64,000 nt of DNA from Vombatus ursinus (GCF_900497805.2 NW_020947390.1:3189145-3253144); one strand, 5' to 3'. Positions 11,569 through 22,979 are shown, numbered from the stretch's first letter. Notes: generated by a model from the letters alone, not told the origin. Program-made: numbers and translations.

Positions 11569-13089
11569 CTCCTCGTGTACATTTAGGAAGAAGTCTCTTA
11601 CTACTCTTTCTGTTGTCACTCTGTTGCTGTCGCCATCTTTGGATTCACTCCTCTTACATTTCTGTTGTTTGGGATGTTTGAGAAGCAAATAATCTCTTCA
11701 TTTCTGGTTTTCTTTCTAAAAAATGTTTCAAACACATCTGTATTATTAAGTGTCCATCTTTTTTCACTTTTGGTTAAGCTCAGATTTGCAGGGTAGGTCA
11801 CGCCGGGATGCATCCTGTGCTCCATTGCTCTTCAGAATACATTATTCCATTCTCTCCTACATTTTCTGCTTGATTCAGAATAACCTTTTCTTATTTAAAT
11901 TTCTTTTTCTTTATATGTGAAGGTCTTTCTCCTGATTGCTTACAGATCTTATTGTTTCTGAAATGAATTGTTTAATTTAACCACTATATGCCTTGGAGTT
12001 TGCAGCTTTGTTTTTTTTTTTTTTCTAGAGGTGATCTGTGAATTCTTCCAGTTGGTATTTAATTTCTATGTTCAAAAGTTCTGAGCAGTTCTTTTCTATT
12101 ATTTCATGTATTATAGTGTTAATGATTTTTTGTCCCATCATGTTCTTCTTGGGGACCTATGATCCTTAAGTTATCTCTACCCATCCCATCATGAAGATCA
12201 GTGTACTTTGCTTGCATAGTTACTGCTTTTTTGCTTCTCCTAGATTGTTTTCCATTTTTACATATTTGCATTGTTCTCTCTTTTGTTTCTTAAACCCGTC
12301 ATTGCAGATTCCACTTTTTCTCTTCTGCCATTACTTTTGCTGTGCAGGACATAAATTCTCCCCTCAAAATTATCACTCTGTAACATAGTGTTGTGGTTCC
12401 ATGTTCTCCTCACATTCTACAGGGTCCTCTGTCTCATCAAGTGTTAAATTAGTTTTCTTTGTTTTGCTGTATTTATTCACAGATGCCTGAACTGGCTTGC
12501 TAGATTTAAATGTCACATTTTCTTCTTGTTGTTTTCCCTGTTCATTTCTCTGCTTATGTTAAAGGTCTTTGAATTTTCTTCCTTCTAAGATCTTTAGTAA
12601 TTTCAGACCCTCCCCTCCAACCCCCCCCATCACTGATTTTCCCCTATTCCCTTTCTGACTTTGTCTTCTCTGATGGTGGTTTCCTTGGGGGCAGGATCTC
12701 AAAGTATCTCAGCCTCCTAAACTTGGTAGTTCATGGTTCACCAGCCTAGATCTCTGCTCCAGGTGGCTTTTGGGTGGTCATAACTGGCTCCAGCCATTTC
12801 TTCCTCCTCCTCCCATTTCCTACATACATGGTGTACCATCCAGATATCCTACCCTACTCCCTTTGTTCCTTAGTTCACAGTTCTCTGGCCCAACGCCAAC
12901 AGTTCAGAGAACTGCCAAGTTAGTACTAGTCTTTTCTACTCTGACACAGGCACTTCAGAGCTTCGCAAAACTGGTGCTCTAGGGCTATGGCCCTGTCAGG
13001 TTTTTGCTCTGAAGGATTGCAGTTGGTGTCTATTTGTGAGTTTGAGTCTCCACAGCACTAGATAAAGGGACAGGGGACCAGGATATGAG

Positions 13090-13758
13090 GATTTTTTTTT
13101 GTAAACTTATGTCTGGTCATATATGTACCCTTTCTATTGATAATGTGGGATAATAGGGGAAGAGCTGCTTAGGGTCAATGAACATCAATTAGTGTGGGTT
13201 TTTTTAACCTTCTTTTGGATTCTAGATGGTTTAGATCATGGAGACAATTGAAGTTGTTTTATCTTTGGTGACTAATTTGTATTTTGGAGAGGTTTGAGAG
13301 ATTGAAGGGATCAGAGGAAATATCTAGTCCTCCATATTATTGTTCCTAAGACCTGGAAGTCCAATACAATCTTTTTTCATTTTTTGGGGGGGGGCGAGGG
13401 AGAGCTACCATTTTAAGCTGCTGATTAGTGTTGAACATGTAATCCACTGAAACCTCTATTGATCAATAACAAGAATTTGTTACACACTTACTATATGCCA
13501 GTCATTGTATTTCTTCATTGTGCACCTTCAAGATGCAGATGGAAAAAGGGTGAAAATTCAGACAAAGCTAAACACTTTTAGGGATTTAAACAGAAACATT
13601 CCAATGTTAAGGGGAAGCCTGGAGGTACAAAATTGACATTCTCTACCCTAGAAAGGGTAAGAGGCTTAAATACCTCAATTGCCCATGATGAGGGTAGCAA
13701 GGCAATGGACTGGCTTCCAGGGAACAGACTGTCATCATTCTTTGTCCTTAGCCTCATG
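13090..13758. other. No gene seen; few repeats
   Basis: Ordinary AT-rich sequence. A short fragment near 13,455-13,520 ('taacaagaatttgttacaca', 'ttactatatgccagtcattg') may be an L2 tail. No exon-like signal. Confidence 0.4.

Positions 13759-13804
<46 letters not shown>
13759..13804 (+). repeat. (GATA)n microsatellite
   Basis: About eleven uninterrupted GATA units, followed by a degenerate 'agatatagatagata' extension to about 13,840. Long and pure, so likely polymorphic. Confidence 0.97.
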
Positions 13805-13839
13805 CAGATTAATATAGATATATAGATATAGATAGATAT

Positions 13840-14760
13840 ATGATTTTCAAATGAATGTTAGAGACAGAAAATAAGTCAATTGAAACTAATCAGCCTAAGA
13901 TAAAATGGGGTCACTTACTAGGCTTTTGAATTGGGAAGAATTTATCAGTTGGAGGGACAAATGAATCTTCTAACATCCCCTGCAACTTCTGAGGAAGTCA
14001 AGAGAAGAAGTTTTTGACTGTCCTAAGATAAGGGTTGCTGCCCTAGATAAAAAAGCTCTGTAACACTACAGCTGAAGAGCTCGCAGTACTGTCCAGCCAA
14101 GTTAGTGTCTGAAGGAACAAAAAGCAGCAGCCAGTCCATCAAAGAGCAAGGCTGGGACCCCACTGGATCAGTCTATCCAACAGAAACACCCGTGCTCTGA
14201 AAAGACTCCATTGGCTAAGAAACATGCCTGGCAGCCTCTGTCCAAACAGTAGTACAATCTATGTGTATTGTCAGGCAGCAGTTCCTCAGCAGCAGAGAAG
14301 CCCAGTTTAGCAGCATCAGAGCCTGATGAGAAGCCTGCACAATCACCAAGTGACCTGATTAACCCAACCCAGCAGTAGATTAGCCTGGCCAGCTAAGACA
14401 CTGCACCTTTTGAAGAGCCAGCACAGATGAATAATAATGCAACTTGCACATCAATGAAGCCATACCTTGTAGTGAAGGATCCTTCAGGAAGAGAAAAGAC
14501 CTTAAAGCTCTGTGGGCTCATGGATAGGTGACTCTCCCTCACTCTCGTACCCCTCTCCTCTCCTTTCCTCTGCTCTCCTCTCCTCTCCTCTCCCCTGCAC
14601 TAAGACAAATGGCTCTGTGAATTTCTGAATTCCTCAATGGAACAGACTAAAGAGATCTAAGCATGGTCCTTATTGTCTGTGTTAGGCTACAGTGTACAGT
14701 TGACATATGCAGTTTTTGGAATATAATCCCTGTACTGACAAAATGTAGACGATATCCAGA
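13840..14760. other. No gene seen; pyrimidine tract at 14,535-14,598
   Basis: Mostly unassigned sequence. 14,535-14,598 is a run of CTCTCCT-type repeats. The block 14,060-14,500 has balanced base content and could be an unrecognised repeat, but no frame or terminal repeats stand out. Confidence 0.4.
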
Positions 14761-14789
14761 CAGCCAAGGTTCTCTGCCTGTGGCAGTTC

Positions 14790-14960
14790 TACATGTATTA
14801 TGTATGTTACACATATTCTATTTCATTATTTTCCCTTTATATTCATATTCCTTGTCAATTAGACTACAGAAGCCTCTAGGGCAGGGACCTTGGGTTGTAT
14901 CCTCATTATTGTATCCTCAAAGCATAACACAATATGCCGGGCTAGTTATTCTTGAAAATT
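14790..14960 (+). mobile_element. L2 LINE 3' tail fragment
   Basis: 'aattagactacagaagcctc' and 'agggcagggaccttgg' follow the L2 pattern 'attagactgtaagctcc...gggcagggac', then a degraded 'agcataacacaatatgccgg'. Confidence 0.55.
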
Positions 14961-15264
14961 TTGCATGTAAACACAAATTCTGTCAATACATAATCATTAA
15001 ACATACTTTTTATTTGTTTGTCCAGACCTCTGATTTCCATTCAGTTCAACAATTGTTAATCACAAATAGCAATTTTCACTGATATGCTCCAACAATACTT
15101 AGCATTTTTATGAAAAAGATGATGAAAGGAATGAAAACAATGTTTTTCTGACTCTTTGTGAAAAAAAGGACGTGAATGAAAGATGAAGTGCACTATATGG
15201 CATCATCCCAACCCAGAAATGAGTTTTAACTACCAGGAAAAAAAGATTTATGAAATCTCTATGT

Positions 15265-16625
15265 GCCATTCAAATTCAACAAGCATTTATTAAGCACCTG
15301 CTGTGGGCCAGGCACTAGGTATGCAAGAGCAAACTGTGAAATAGTTCTTGCACTCAAGGTAAAGGGAAGAACAGAACAATTTAGAAACAGCAAAAGGGCT
15401 GGATTTGATATCAGTGGACTTAGATTTAAATCTCCTTCCTGTCAATTACTATGTGTTTGTCAATGGAAAATTCACTTAACCTCTCTGAGCTTCAGATTCC
15501 CTATCTTTAAGAGAGATTTAGACCTCTAAATTATTCTCCAGCTCTATTTCCACAAATAAGAAGAGGACTGCAAAGAGCCCATTTGTATGGGGGGGGACGA
15601 CATAATGAGCACTATCCTCTGGGGGAAACAGGTAATGATGCCTCCTGCAGAAGGTGGCACTTGAGTTTAGCCTCGAAAGGAATCAAGGATTCAAAAAGAT
15701 GGAGGTAAAAGAGTGTATTTCAGGTACAGAGATGGGACATGACATGTCATGTACTAGACCTGTTTGGTTGGAACAGAGATGTGTGAGGGGGAATACTTGG
15801 AAATCATTCTGGAAAGATGGGCTGAAGACAGATTGTGAAGGATTTTAAAAGACAAAGAGAAGAGCATGTATTTTAACATGCAAAAAACAGCCATCAAAAC
15901 TTCTTGAGCACAGGAGTGGCATGGTTTTATCTGTGCTTTAGGATTATTAATTTGGCATTTAAATTGGAGGGTGGATTGGAGAGAAGTGAGATTGGGAAAT
16001 AAAGAAATAGATTAGGAAACAATTACAATAGTCAGGGCAAGAAGTGATGAGGACCCAAAGTAGGGTGGCTGTGCATAAATAGAGACATGAGAGATGTTGC
16101 AGATATAGACAAGATTTGGCAACTGGTCAGAAATTATAATTTAGGGATAGTGAGGAATTGAGGGATACTTCAAGATTATGAACATAGGCAAGTAGAAAAA
16201 TGGTACTGCCTTTAACAGAAATAGGGAAATTAGGAAGAGGGATAGTTTTAGAGAAAAAGAGAGTGAATTCTTGTTTGGATGTATTGAGTTTGAGGTGCTT
16301 AAAAATATCCAAGCAGAGATGTGCAATGGATAGCTGGTGATGTAGGACTGGGGCTTAAGAAAAAAAGAGAGGGCTGGATGTGTAGTTTGGGGAATCATAT
16401 TCATAGAAATAATACTTGGACCCATGAGAGGAGGAAAGGGGAAATGAGCTCACTAAGAGTCCATTAATAGAAGAAAAGAGGTTTGAGAGGAGAACTTTTG
16501 GGAACAATGGCTAAGACATGAGACATAGATGATGAGCTAGCCACACAGACCAAGGAGTGGACTGATAGGAAAAGAATACTGGTCTTAGGAAAACTCAGGG
16601 TATTTGTCAACACAAAATTTTTAAA
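15265..16625 (-). mobile_element. Long L2 LINE 3' region
   Basis: Plus-strand order is the mirror of L2: 'caacaagcatttattaagca', 'ctgctgtgggccaggcacta', then (after a MIR at 15,385-15,560) 'ctcctgcagaaggtggcac', 'gcatgtattttaacatg', 'agtgatgaggacccaaag', 'gttgcagatatagacaagat', and up to 16,625. About 1.2 kb of L2 is present, the longest L2 copy here. No intact frame. Confidence 0.75.
15385..15560 (+). repeat. MIR/THER-type SINE between two L2 parts
   Basis: 'ggatttgatatcagtggact', 'aatctccttcctgtcaatta', 'cttaacctctctgagcttca' and 'ccagctctatttcc' give the MIR/THER order. It separates two consecutive parts of the L2 copy, so it inserted into it. Confidence 0.6.
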
Positions 16626-16639
16626 CATCACCAAAAAGA

Positions 16640-17730
16640 GTCCAAGATACAAACTAATATGATAATTTAGATGTCAAACTAACAGACAAAAATAACCATA
16701 GCAGATAAACTATTAACTTATCTTTAGAAAGCAGAGGCTCTGAAAAAGTAACATTCATTATAGGGATTTGCAAATGTTCAAATTTCTTTCCATACAATAT
16801 GCACACACGCTCTATGAAATCAACTTACTAAGTCATTTCTGTTCATCTGTCTGCTGTTCAGCTCAACCCATTAGGCATATTATAGCAATATGTGAATTGT
16901 GTCTCTTCCTTCCTTTCTTTAAGGAATGATGTGCCCTTTAAGAATTCAGAACCACCTTCCCTGCTCTGCCTCTCCCTTAGATAGTGTTGGTAAAGAAAGG
17001 AAAGAGAGAGAGAGAGACAGAGAGACAGAGAAAGAGACAGAGAGAGAGACAGAGAGACAGAGAGAGAGACAGACAGACAGACAGAGAGACAGACAGAAAT
17101 ACAGAGAGAGAGAGGGAAATGGAGAGAGAGTTTGACAGTTTGACCAAAAAAATGCCATTAGTTTGTACTAGGGAAATGTTATTCAAGGATTAGAAGGAAT
17201 TGTAGAGACTCGTGTGTCATGCCTGAGAAGGCTGCATATGCTGTGGAGGCATGAAGATCCTTAGAAAGCTGAAACAAGAAAGAGTAACACAGCTGCCCCC
17301 ATTCCCTGACTTCAGCTGTCTTTGGGCAGTGGTGACCTGGGTCCAGATAGGACTGGTGGGGCAGGGACTTTTCAGAGAAGCTATTGTAACCTGAACAGAA
17401 AATGAATGTAGAGGGTTAATTTGGGGGGCTAAAGGTTGCTTAATCAAGTATTTATTTTGCTTCCCTCCATTTAAAACAACCTCATGCCATGCATTCGAGC
17501 AGGTAACTAACTTCACTATGCAGGGGTTGTGTAATGTTGTGTTGGGAATGGAAGGGCTCCACACAGAGGTCATCTCAGATTTTCCAAGTTAAGAGTTTTG
17601 GGCCAAAAAAGCATGCCTGGACCTTTCTAGTGATGAGAAAGTCTCTGACATTAATATTATGGTACTTTAGGAGTCTGGGATTAAACACAGAAACATAAAA
17701 TTATGGGCCTCATAAGTGTTCCCTAATTGC
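16640..17730. other. No gene seen; purine-rich simple repeat at 16,995-17,120
   Basis: The 16,995-17,120 block is an imperfect (GAGACA)n/(GA)n tract. It opens long artificial frames on both strands (Arg/Glu-rich one way, Ser/Leu-rich the other) that are low complexity and not genes. The rest is unassigned. Confidence 0.6.
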
Positions 17731-17734
17731 TCAT

Positions 17735-17925
17735 TTCAATTCAGTTTGATAAGCATTAAGCCATTTACAAACCACGTCTTGGACTGGATGCATTGGATAC
17801 AATGAAAAAAAAAACAAACCTTGCCCTCAAAGAGTTTACATTCTACTGTGCCTGTGTGAGTGCTGGGAATTGTCAGGGGAAGGGGTGAGAGACAATGTAA
17901 GCAGAATGTAGTTAATTATGACAGA
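17735..17925 (-). mobile_element. L2 LINE 3' tail fragment
   Basis: 'ttgataagcattaagcc', 'ggatacaatgaaaa', 'ttgccctcaaagagtttaca' match the reversed L2 tail in order. Confidence 0.6.
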
Positions 17926-18214
17926 ATCAGATACTCCAGTTAGGCCAGCATATACAATTAGAGAAAGCAAAAGGAAAAATATATATTTGTGGTTGAGGAA
18001 ATTACATAATGTTTTTGAATCATTTCTTCTCAAATTACCCCCTTTAAATTTCCTACAAATATTTACTCTAACCATCCATTTCTCACCAAAATGGCTTTTC
18101 CCATAAGCACAGGAAAAAGTGATAATCAGAGTGGCCAAGATGATAATAAATAACTAGAGAAAATTGTATTCAATGTGAAACCTAATAAAAAGGAAGCAGC
18201 ATTCTTTTTTAAGT

Positions 18215-18465
18215 CTCATTTTTTAAGTTATGGAAAATATATTGGATTTGGGATCAGAACAACTTGGTTTCAAGCTCAGTCTATGCAATTTACCAGTTAT
18301 ATGACCATGAACAAATCATTTAACCTCTCTGAGCTTCATTTTTTTTTATCTGTAAGATGGGCATAACAGTTGTTGCACTACCTATCACAGTGGGATGTTA
18401 TAAAGAAAGTATACTTTGTAAGCTTTATAAAGTGCTATATAAATGTGGGTGGTTGTTATTAGCAT
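18215..18465 (+). repeat. MIR/THER-type CORE-SINE
   Basis: 'ggatttgggatcagaacaac', 'agttatatgaccatgaacaa', 'ttaacctctctgagcttca', 'ctgtaagatgggcataacag', and a 3' 'aaagtgctatataaatg' which is typical of the MIR-related tail. Confidence 0.75.
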
Positions 18466-18481
18466 CAATGGATTTAACTAT

Positions 18482-18600
18482 TGGAATGTAAGCTCCTTGA
18501 GATCAAAGATTGCTTCTTATTCATTTTTGTATGTCCTCCCAAACTTAGCTGAATGTTTTACCTGCAGACAATGTTCAATAAATGTTTGCTGAACTAAGTT
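18482..18600 (+). mobile_element. L2 LINE 3' tail
   Basis: 'ggaatgtaagctccttgaga' to 'caataaatgtttgctgaact' is the terminal 120 bp of L2 with the AATAAATGTTTG ending. Confidence 0.75.
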
Positions 18601-18634
18601 ATGTCCAAATAAAAGTTCATCTACTTATGGCTCA

Positions 18635-18870
18635 AAGAATGGCCTGAGGAGTCAATGTGAAATGGTCCAGAAGAAAGAACATTGGAATCAATAAGCAGAT
18701 ATGATTTTGAATCCTAGCTCTGCCACTTAGTTTCTTGTGAGACTTTGGGCAAGCTATTTAACTTCTATGAGCCTCAGTTTCTCCATCTGTAACCTAAATG
18801 ATTTGTATTAAATAATCTGTAAGATAGTTCCCGTGTGGAAATCTACAGTGCTTTGCAAAATGAATGCAAA
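18635..18870 (+). repeat. MIR/THER-type CORE-SINE
   Basis: 'gaatcctagctctgccactt', 'gagactttgggcaagctatt', 'gagcctcagtttctccatct' and 'acagtgctttgcaaaatg' give the expected order. Confidence 0.75.
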
Positions 18871-18884
18871 ATGGAATCATTCAA

Positions 18885-19640
18885 TCAATCAATATTATTA
18901 AACATTTACAATGTGCCAGTCAGTCAACAAGCATTTATAAAGTGGTAACTATGTGCCAGGTGCTGTGCTATGCACCTAGGATACATTGAGAAGCAAAAGA
19001 GTTTTTGCCCTCAAGTAGCTCACAATCCGAAGCGGGAGGCAACAAGCAAAGAAATACATACAAATAAGTCATATACAGGATAAACAGGAAATAAAGTCCT
19101 TCTGTAGCAGGAGAGATTTAAGTTGGCACTTGAAGGAAACCAAAAGGCAGAGATGAAAAGGGACAGCATTCTAGGCATAAGAGATAGCCAGAAAAAAATC
19201 CCAGAGCTGAGAGATAGAGTGTCTTGTAAGGAACAGCAAGGAAGCAAGGAAGCCAATGTCACTGGATGTGTGGGGGGGGGAGAAGGTGTAAGAAGACTAG
19301 AAAAGTAAAGTGGAGTGGGGCTAGATTATGAAGAGTTTGACTGCCAAACAAAGGATATGTTTGATCCTCAGGATAATAGAGAACCCTGAAGTTTATTGAG
19401 TATGAGAGTGACATGGTCAGACCTTGCTTTAGGAAAATCATTTTGGCAGCTGAATGGAAAATGGACTGGTGTGGGGAGAGACTTGTGGCAGGCACTGTGC
19501 TAAGCACAGAGGATACAAACAAAGGCAAAAACACAGAGAGTACCTATCCTCAAGGGGACACCAGCACATAAATAAAAAGGGACATAGAAGATACATACAT
19601 GGTAAATGGAAGATAACCTTAGAGAGGATATACATTTGTT
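18885..19640 (-). mobile_element. L2 LINE copies, one 3' end set against another
   Basis: Two L2 3' ends appear in quick succession: 'atcaatattattaaacattt' (18,888) with 'acaatgtgccagtcagtcaa', then a complete tail from 18,920. Body motifs follow: 'ggaaccaaaaggcagagatg'-like, 'gtgtaagaagactagaaaag', 'tgacatggtcagaccttgc', 'ttttggcagctgaatgg'. At 19,485 a third tail starts ('ggcaggcactgtgctaagca'). These are separate insertions of one family, nested or adjoining. Confidence 0.75.
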
Positions 19641-21110
19641 GGTTTCAAAATGAGATAGGGTAATTTTTAAAAATCAAAATCATCATCAACTAGCAATAGA
19701 AAATGCATTAAATTCTCATAAGGTATGAATAAATACATTAGAGAGAACTTCTCTTTGATGTCCTATATCTTCAGGCAGCATTTTCAAATCAGTAACTAAC
19801 TGTTGCCTCAGGAACACAGTTTTAGATGTGCCAGCTCACTCTGGGTTTTAGGGAGGAGTTTCTTTAGAAAACAGAAAAGAAGGATCAACTTTCATCATAA
19901 GTAAAAGTACTGCATTCAGGCACTTGCACTGATCAGAGGCCTAGTTTATCACTCTCTGCATTGTATAAATAGCCTTTCCAGGGATCCATAGCCAGTTTGG
20001 GTGCCCTCACATTAATTGCCACTGGCTTGTCAGAACCCCCAAGGCAGGATATCATCTCAGTGTTTCCTGTAATAGTGCAATATTCTTCTATTAGCAAACT
20101 ACAGTGTAAGGGTCAGGAAACATTACCGACAAAAAGTGGGGGGTGCTTTAGGGTAAAGAAAAAACATTCTCTAGGGGACAGACCTAGTTATGATAGAGAG
20201 TTAGGAGGGTGAGGAAGAGGTAGACTGTTTTCTAGTCTTCTTTCTCCCAAAAGCAAATACTTAAATAACTTCTGACTATTCATCCCTAGACTAAGGGTAC
20301 TACCCTCTCCAGTCTCCTTGACCTCATGTTGGCACCAATCCCAAAGACTGTTTCTCCATGCCTACTGAAATCTTTTCCCAAGATCCTGGAAAACCAAGAT
20401 TTTACTTAACTGTATTAACCCTCCAGCTACCATGAGGGCTCTCTGCCCATCATGATGCCTCACAGCTGCAGGAGAGAGATTTGGATATTTGGGAAATGTT
20501 TCCAAGACTAACAAACAGATGTCCTTTTTTTGCTTATGATAGAAAAAGAAGCTATAAATATGACTCTCTCTTCCCAAAGAATATGGTGGCAGGATATTTG
20601 GGAGTATCAGTGATGTGATTCAATGCCTTCACCCGAAAACACATATCAGTGCTTAAGATTCCAGGCAGTGCCCAACCTGGTCAGCTCCAACTGACCAACT
20701 GAAGGGCAAAAAAACAAGCTAAATGAAGAAGTAGGAAAAGGAAGATACAGGAGAAGGGGGATGATAGGAGAAGGTGGATGCGAATTCCAGCCCCAAGGAC
20801 AGGGAGGCATCTGCTAGCAGTATTTCAAATTTCCCAGTCTAGCCCACAAAGGCTACAAGAGAAGCTAGCTTCCTCACACTTCTTCCTCCACTGCTCCTAA
20901 ACCTACCTGGAAAGGAAAATTCGAAAAGAGTGCAGTATCTGGCCCCTTTGTTTCTCAGCAGAATGCATTTTTATGTGGCAAATCACGGTTGAAGGGAAGT
21001 TAGCACGTTCAAGTATGGATGAACACATGCATATAAACATGCAGCCACAAACATCCAAAACATACACAATTCCACCAATAGGCTGGCAGTTACAGTCTCA
21101 AGAGTCCGCT
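19640..21110. other. Mostly unassigned sequence next to the promoter
   Basis: No clear repeat apart from scattered short pieces and no exon that I can support. On the minus strand this is the start of the intron that follows the exon at 21,340-21,503. A 71-codon minus-strand frame at 20,362-20,577 shows no recognisable domain. Confidence 0.45.
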
Positions 21111-21248
21111 TTTGCCTCTCTCTGCATATAGGTTATCTCTGCCTGTCTCTGTTTCTTACTCTATCTCAGTATCTGTCTCTGTATCTCTGTATATCCCACC
21201 TCTGCCTCTCTCATTTTATGTTTCTACACACAGACTGACAGACGGACA

Positions 21249-21249
<1 letters not shown>

Positions 21250-21293
<44 letters not shown>
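21250..21293 (+). repeat. (CA)n microsatellite
   Basis: About 21 CA units preceded by a (TCTG/GACA)-like stretch. It lies about 45 bp inside the inferred intron, downstream of the splice donor on the minus strand. Confidence 0.97.
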
Positions 21294-21297
<4 letters not shown>

Positions 21298-21304
21298 CAT
21301 TTGA

Positions 21305-22400
21305 ACTCCTCCCGCCCCTGGGCAGTACCCAGAACTCACATGCAGGGATAGTAGCCATAGGGAGGCAGGGTCGAGGGCTGCTGTAGGGAGTTGTCCTCGC
21401 AAAGCTCCGAGTCGATGAGTAGGTAATCCTGGCTCTCATTTCTCCGGGCCCCGGTTCCAGGAGTGCAGACCCTCCGAGGGCCATAGGGAGAGTTCTGATT
21501 CATGGCCCGCGCTTAGCAGGTCACGGGGTACCCCGGGACAGCTCAGTCCCTGCCCCAGCTACAGTCCAGAGTCGCCAGGCCAGAACACCGAGTGAAGGTG
21601 TCGCCTCCTGTGCTGGAGGAAGGGCTGGCCCTGGGGCCCGGCTGGATGCGGGGCAGACACTCCTTGGAGAGAAGGGTTGACACCGCTGATGAGCGGAAAG
21701 GCGCACGCCGCCGCCGTCGCTCCTGCCCAGCAAGGCACTTTGAAGAGCAGACAGGAAAGGGGCCCAAGTTTCTCCTGTCCCAACAGAATGGATCTTCGGA
21801 GCCCCACGGGAAGCAAGCGTGCGCTCCCCACTCCCCGAGGCAGAGCAGAGCGCAGACAGGCAGACGGGCAGGCGGGGTCACTGAGACAGCCGAGCGCTCT
21901 CACTAGCTCGCCAGAGAGAAAACCAGGGGGAGCGGGAGTGATGAAGAGTTACTATGTCAACCAAGACTGTCCGCCCCCCGCTTCCCCGCCTTCTTTCCCC
22001 GCAGCCAGCGTCATGATCCTGTTGACTGTCCCACCTTCAAAGGGAGCCAAACGGGTCCCTGGAACGACTAGGGTGAAGTTTGCGCTTCTTCCCTCTGGTT
22101 CCAGCTTCCTGGGATGGGATGAATTCGAAAGGATCAAAAGCAAGGACTGTTTCTGAGGCCCAGGCTCTGCCAGACCAGGTATTTCGATTACACCGTCGAA
22201 CCGGGCTCTCTCCGGAGTGGTTCTCTTCCGTGCGCAACTCGAAGAGGAAGTCCACGGGTTCCAAAGGTTCAGTGCGGTCTGCCACAACGTTGCTAGCTTC
22301 GTCTTTAGGTTATGCCTTTTTAGCAGTTTCCTTGTCTCCCCACCCCCACCCCCGCAAGTGTCAGGACCCTCCTCCGAAATACACAGCACATATTCCCATA
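21305..22400 (-). promoter_or_regulatory. CpG-island promoter region
   Basis: CG dinucleotides are dense from about 21,310 to 22,340 and rare in the rest of the window. GC-box-like and G-rich runs are present (for example 'gggcaggcggggtc' near 21,866 and 'caccccc' runs near 22,340). No TATA box stands out near a defined start, which fits a broad CpG promoter. It surrounds the ATG and splice donor of the exon at 21,340-21,503, so transcription leftwards (minus strand) is inferred. Whether a plus-strand transcript also starts here cannot be told. Confidence 0.8.
21340..21503 (-). CDS. First coding exon of an unidentified host gene
   Basis: The ATG at 21,503 has a favourable context (GCC before, A after) and an in-frame TAA twelve bases upstream, so the frame starts here. 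The exon gives 54 complete codons: it begins [16 protein letters not shown], has an acidic middle with [15 protein letters not shown], and ends [10 protein letters not shown] consensus donor GTGAGT follows at 21,339-21,334, splitting the next codon after two bases (AT). Without splicing the frame would stop at once (ATG TGA), so splicing is the better reading. There is no signal peptide or membrane segment in this part; it looks like a soluble N-terminal tail with Tyr/Pro and acidic patches. I do not recognise the protein and found no second exon in the 21 kb to the left, so the next exon is probably far away or very short. Alternative: a 56-aa peptide. Confidence 0.7.
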
Positions 22401-22569
22401 GGTCTCCCGCCGCTGCAAAGAAGGGAGAACAAAAAAAAAAAAAAAAATTTGCACAGCATTCCAATAATGTCTTTTCAAATTATAGTAATGCTTCACAACT
22501 TACAGAACTCAAGGGCTTGCACCTTTTTCCATTCTCCTTAAGACCTTCTTCTATTTCTCTTGGTTCTCC

Positions 22570-22950
22570 CAGTGAGGTAAAGAGAATATAGATAAGGAAA
22601 TTGGGGAATTAGCTTTAAATGACTAGCTCAGAGTCACAGAACTAGTACTGAAAACAGTCCAAGGTTTGAAGCCAGGCTATCAGCCCCACACACTTTTCAC
22701 TCCCGTCAAGTTTGCCTCTCAAGGGTAGAAGAGAAGTTAGTGCTGCTGCTATATGCAAAGCACTGGAATAAGGGCTAAGTTATCTCATTCCTTGGATATT
22801 GCTATTTCGATTTTACAGATGAGGAGACAAAAGGCTGGAGAAGCTAAATGATTTGTCAAAGATCACACGGCTAGAAAACGGAAAAGAAGGGCAAGAATGG
22901 GGTTTTTCTCATTGCATTAGTATTTCTGCTATATCACAGCTGTCTAAATA
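22570..22950 (+). repeat. Two MIR-type fragments
   Basis: 22,575-22,690 has 'aaggaaattggggaattagc', 'gctcagagtcacagaactag', 'tttgaagccaggctat'. 22,740-22,940 has 'attttacagatgaggagaca', 'aatgatttgtcaaagatcac'. Both match the MIR core (gatgaggaaactgagg, gtcacacagctag). Confidence 0.6.
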
Positions 22951-22979
22951 AAGACAAGCAAGTCTTATTCAGTAGACTA

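Larger units (their letters stand above)
8426..13040 (-). mobile_element. Copy C: old L1, inverted relative to B
   Basis: Read on the minus strand: 5' region about 13,040-12,480; ORF1 with 'QKIINTIIHEIIEKNCSELL' near 12,120-12,060; purine-rich spacer about 11,500-10,560; endonuclease with 'NTIMIGGFNIPLSILD' at about 10,055-10,090; and the RT entry 'DPDGITREF' followed by 'AQLELILNKLFSKIEKE' at 8,520-8,426. The endonuclease motif is GGFN rather than GDFN, so a catalytic aspartate is lost. Multiple stops. It contains an RTE-like LINE (9,151-9,782) and a hairpin (11,472-11,568). It abuts copy B within tens of bases of the same ORF2 position. Confidence 0.72.

Noticed and set aside
13759-13804. 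CRISPR-like regular repeats
   Set aside because: This and the other regular repeats are plain microsatellites without spacers.
14663-15082. 139-codon plus-strand frame
   Set aside because: It crosses an L2 tail fragment and shows no domain; hydrophobic stretches come from AT-rich sequence.
16926-17193. Long Arg/Glu and Ser/Leu frames on both strands
   Set aside because: Products of an imperfect GAGACA repeat; no start context, domain or conservation to support coding.
21592-22156. Plus-strand frames of 104 and 159 codons in the CpG island
   Set aside because: GC-rich DNA opens long frames by chance; no recognisable domain and they overlap the leader of the minus-strand exon. A divergent transcript cannot be excluded.
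22037-22285. Minus-strand 82-codon frame starting MADRTEPLEPVDFLF
   Set aside because: Attractive start, but no domain, no donor placed to join a known frame, and it lies upstream of the better-supported exon.
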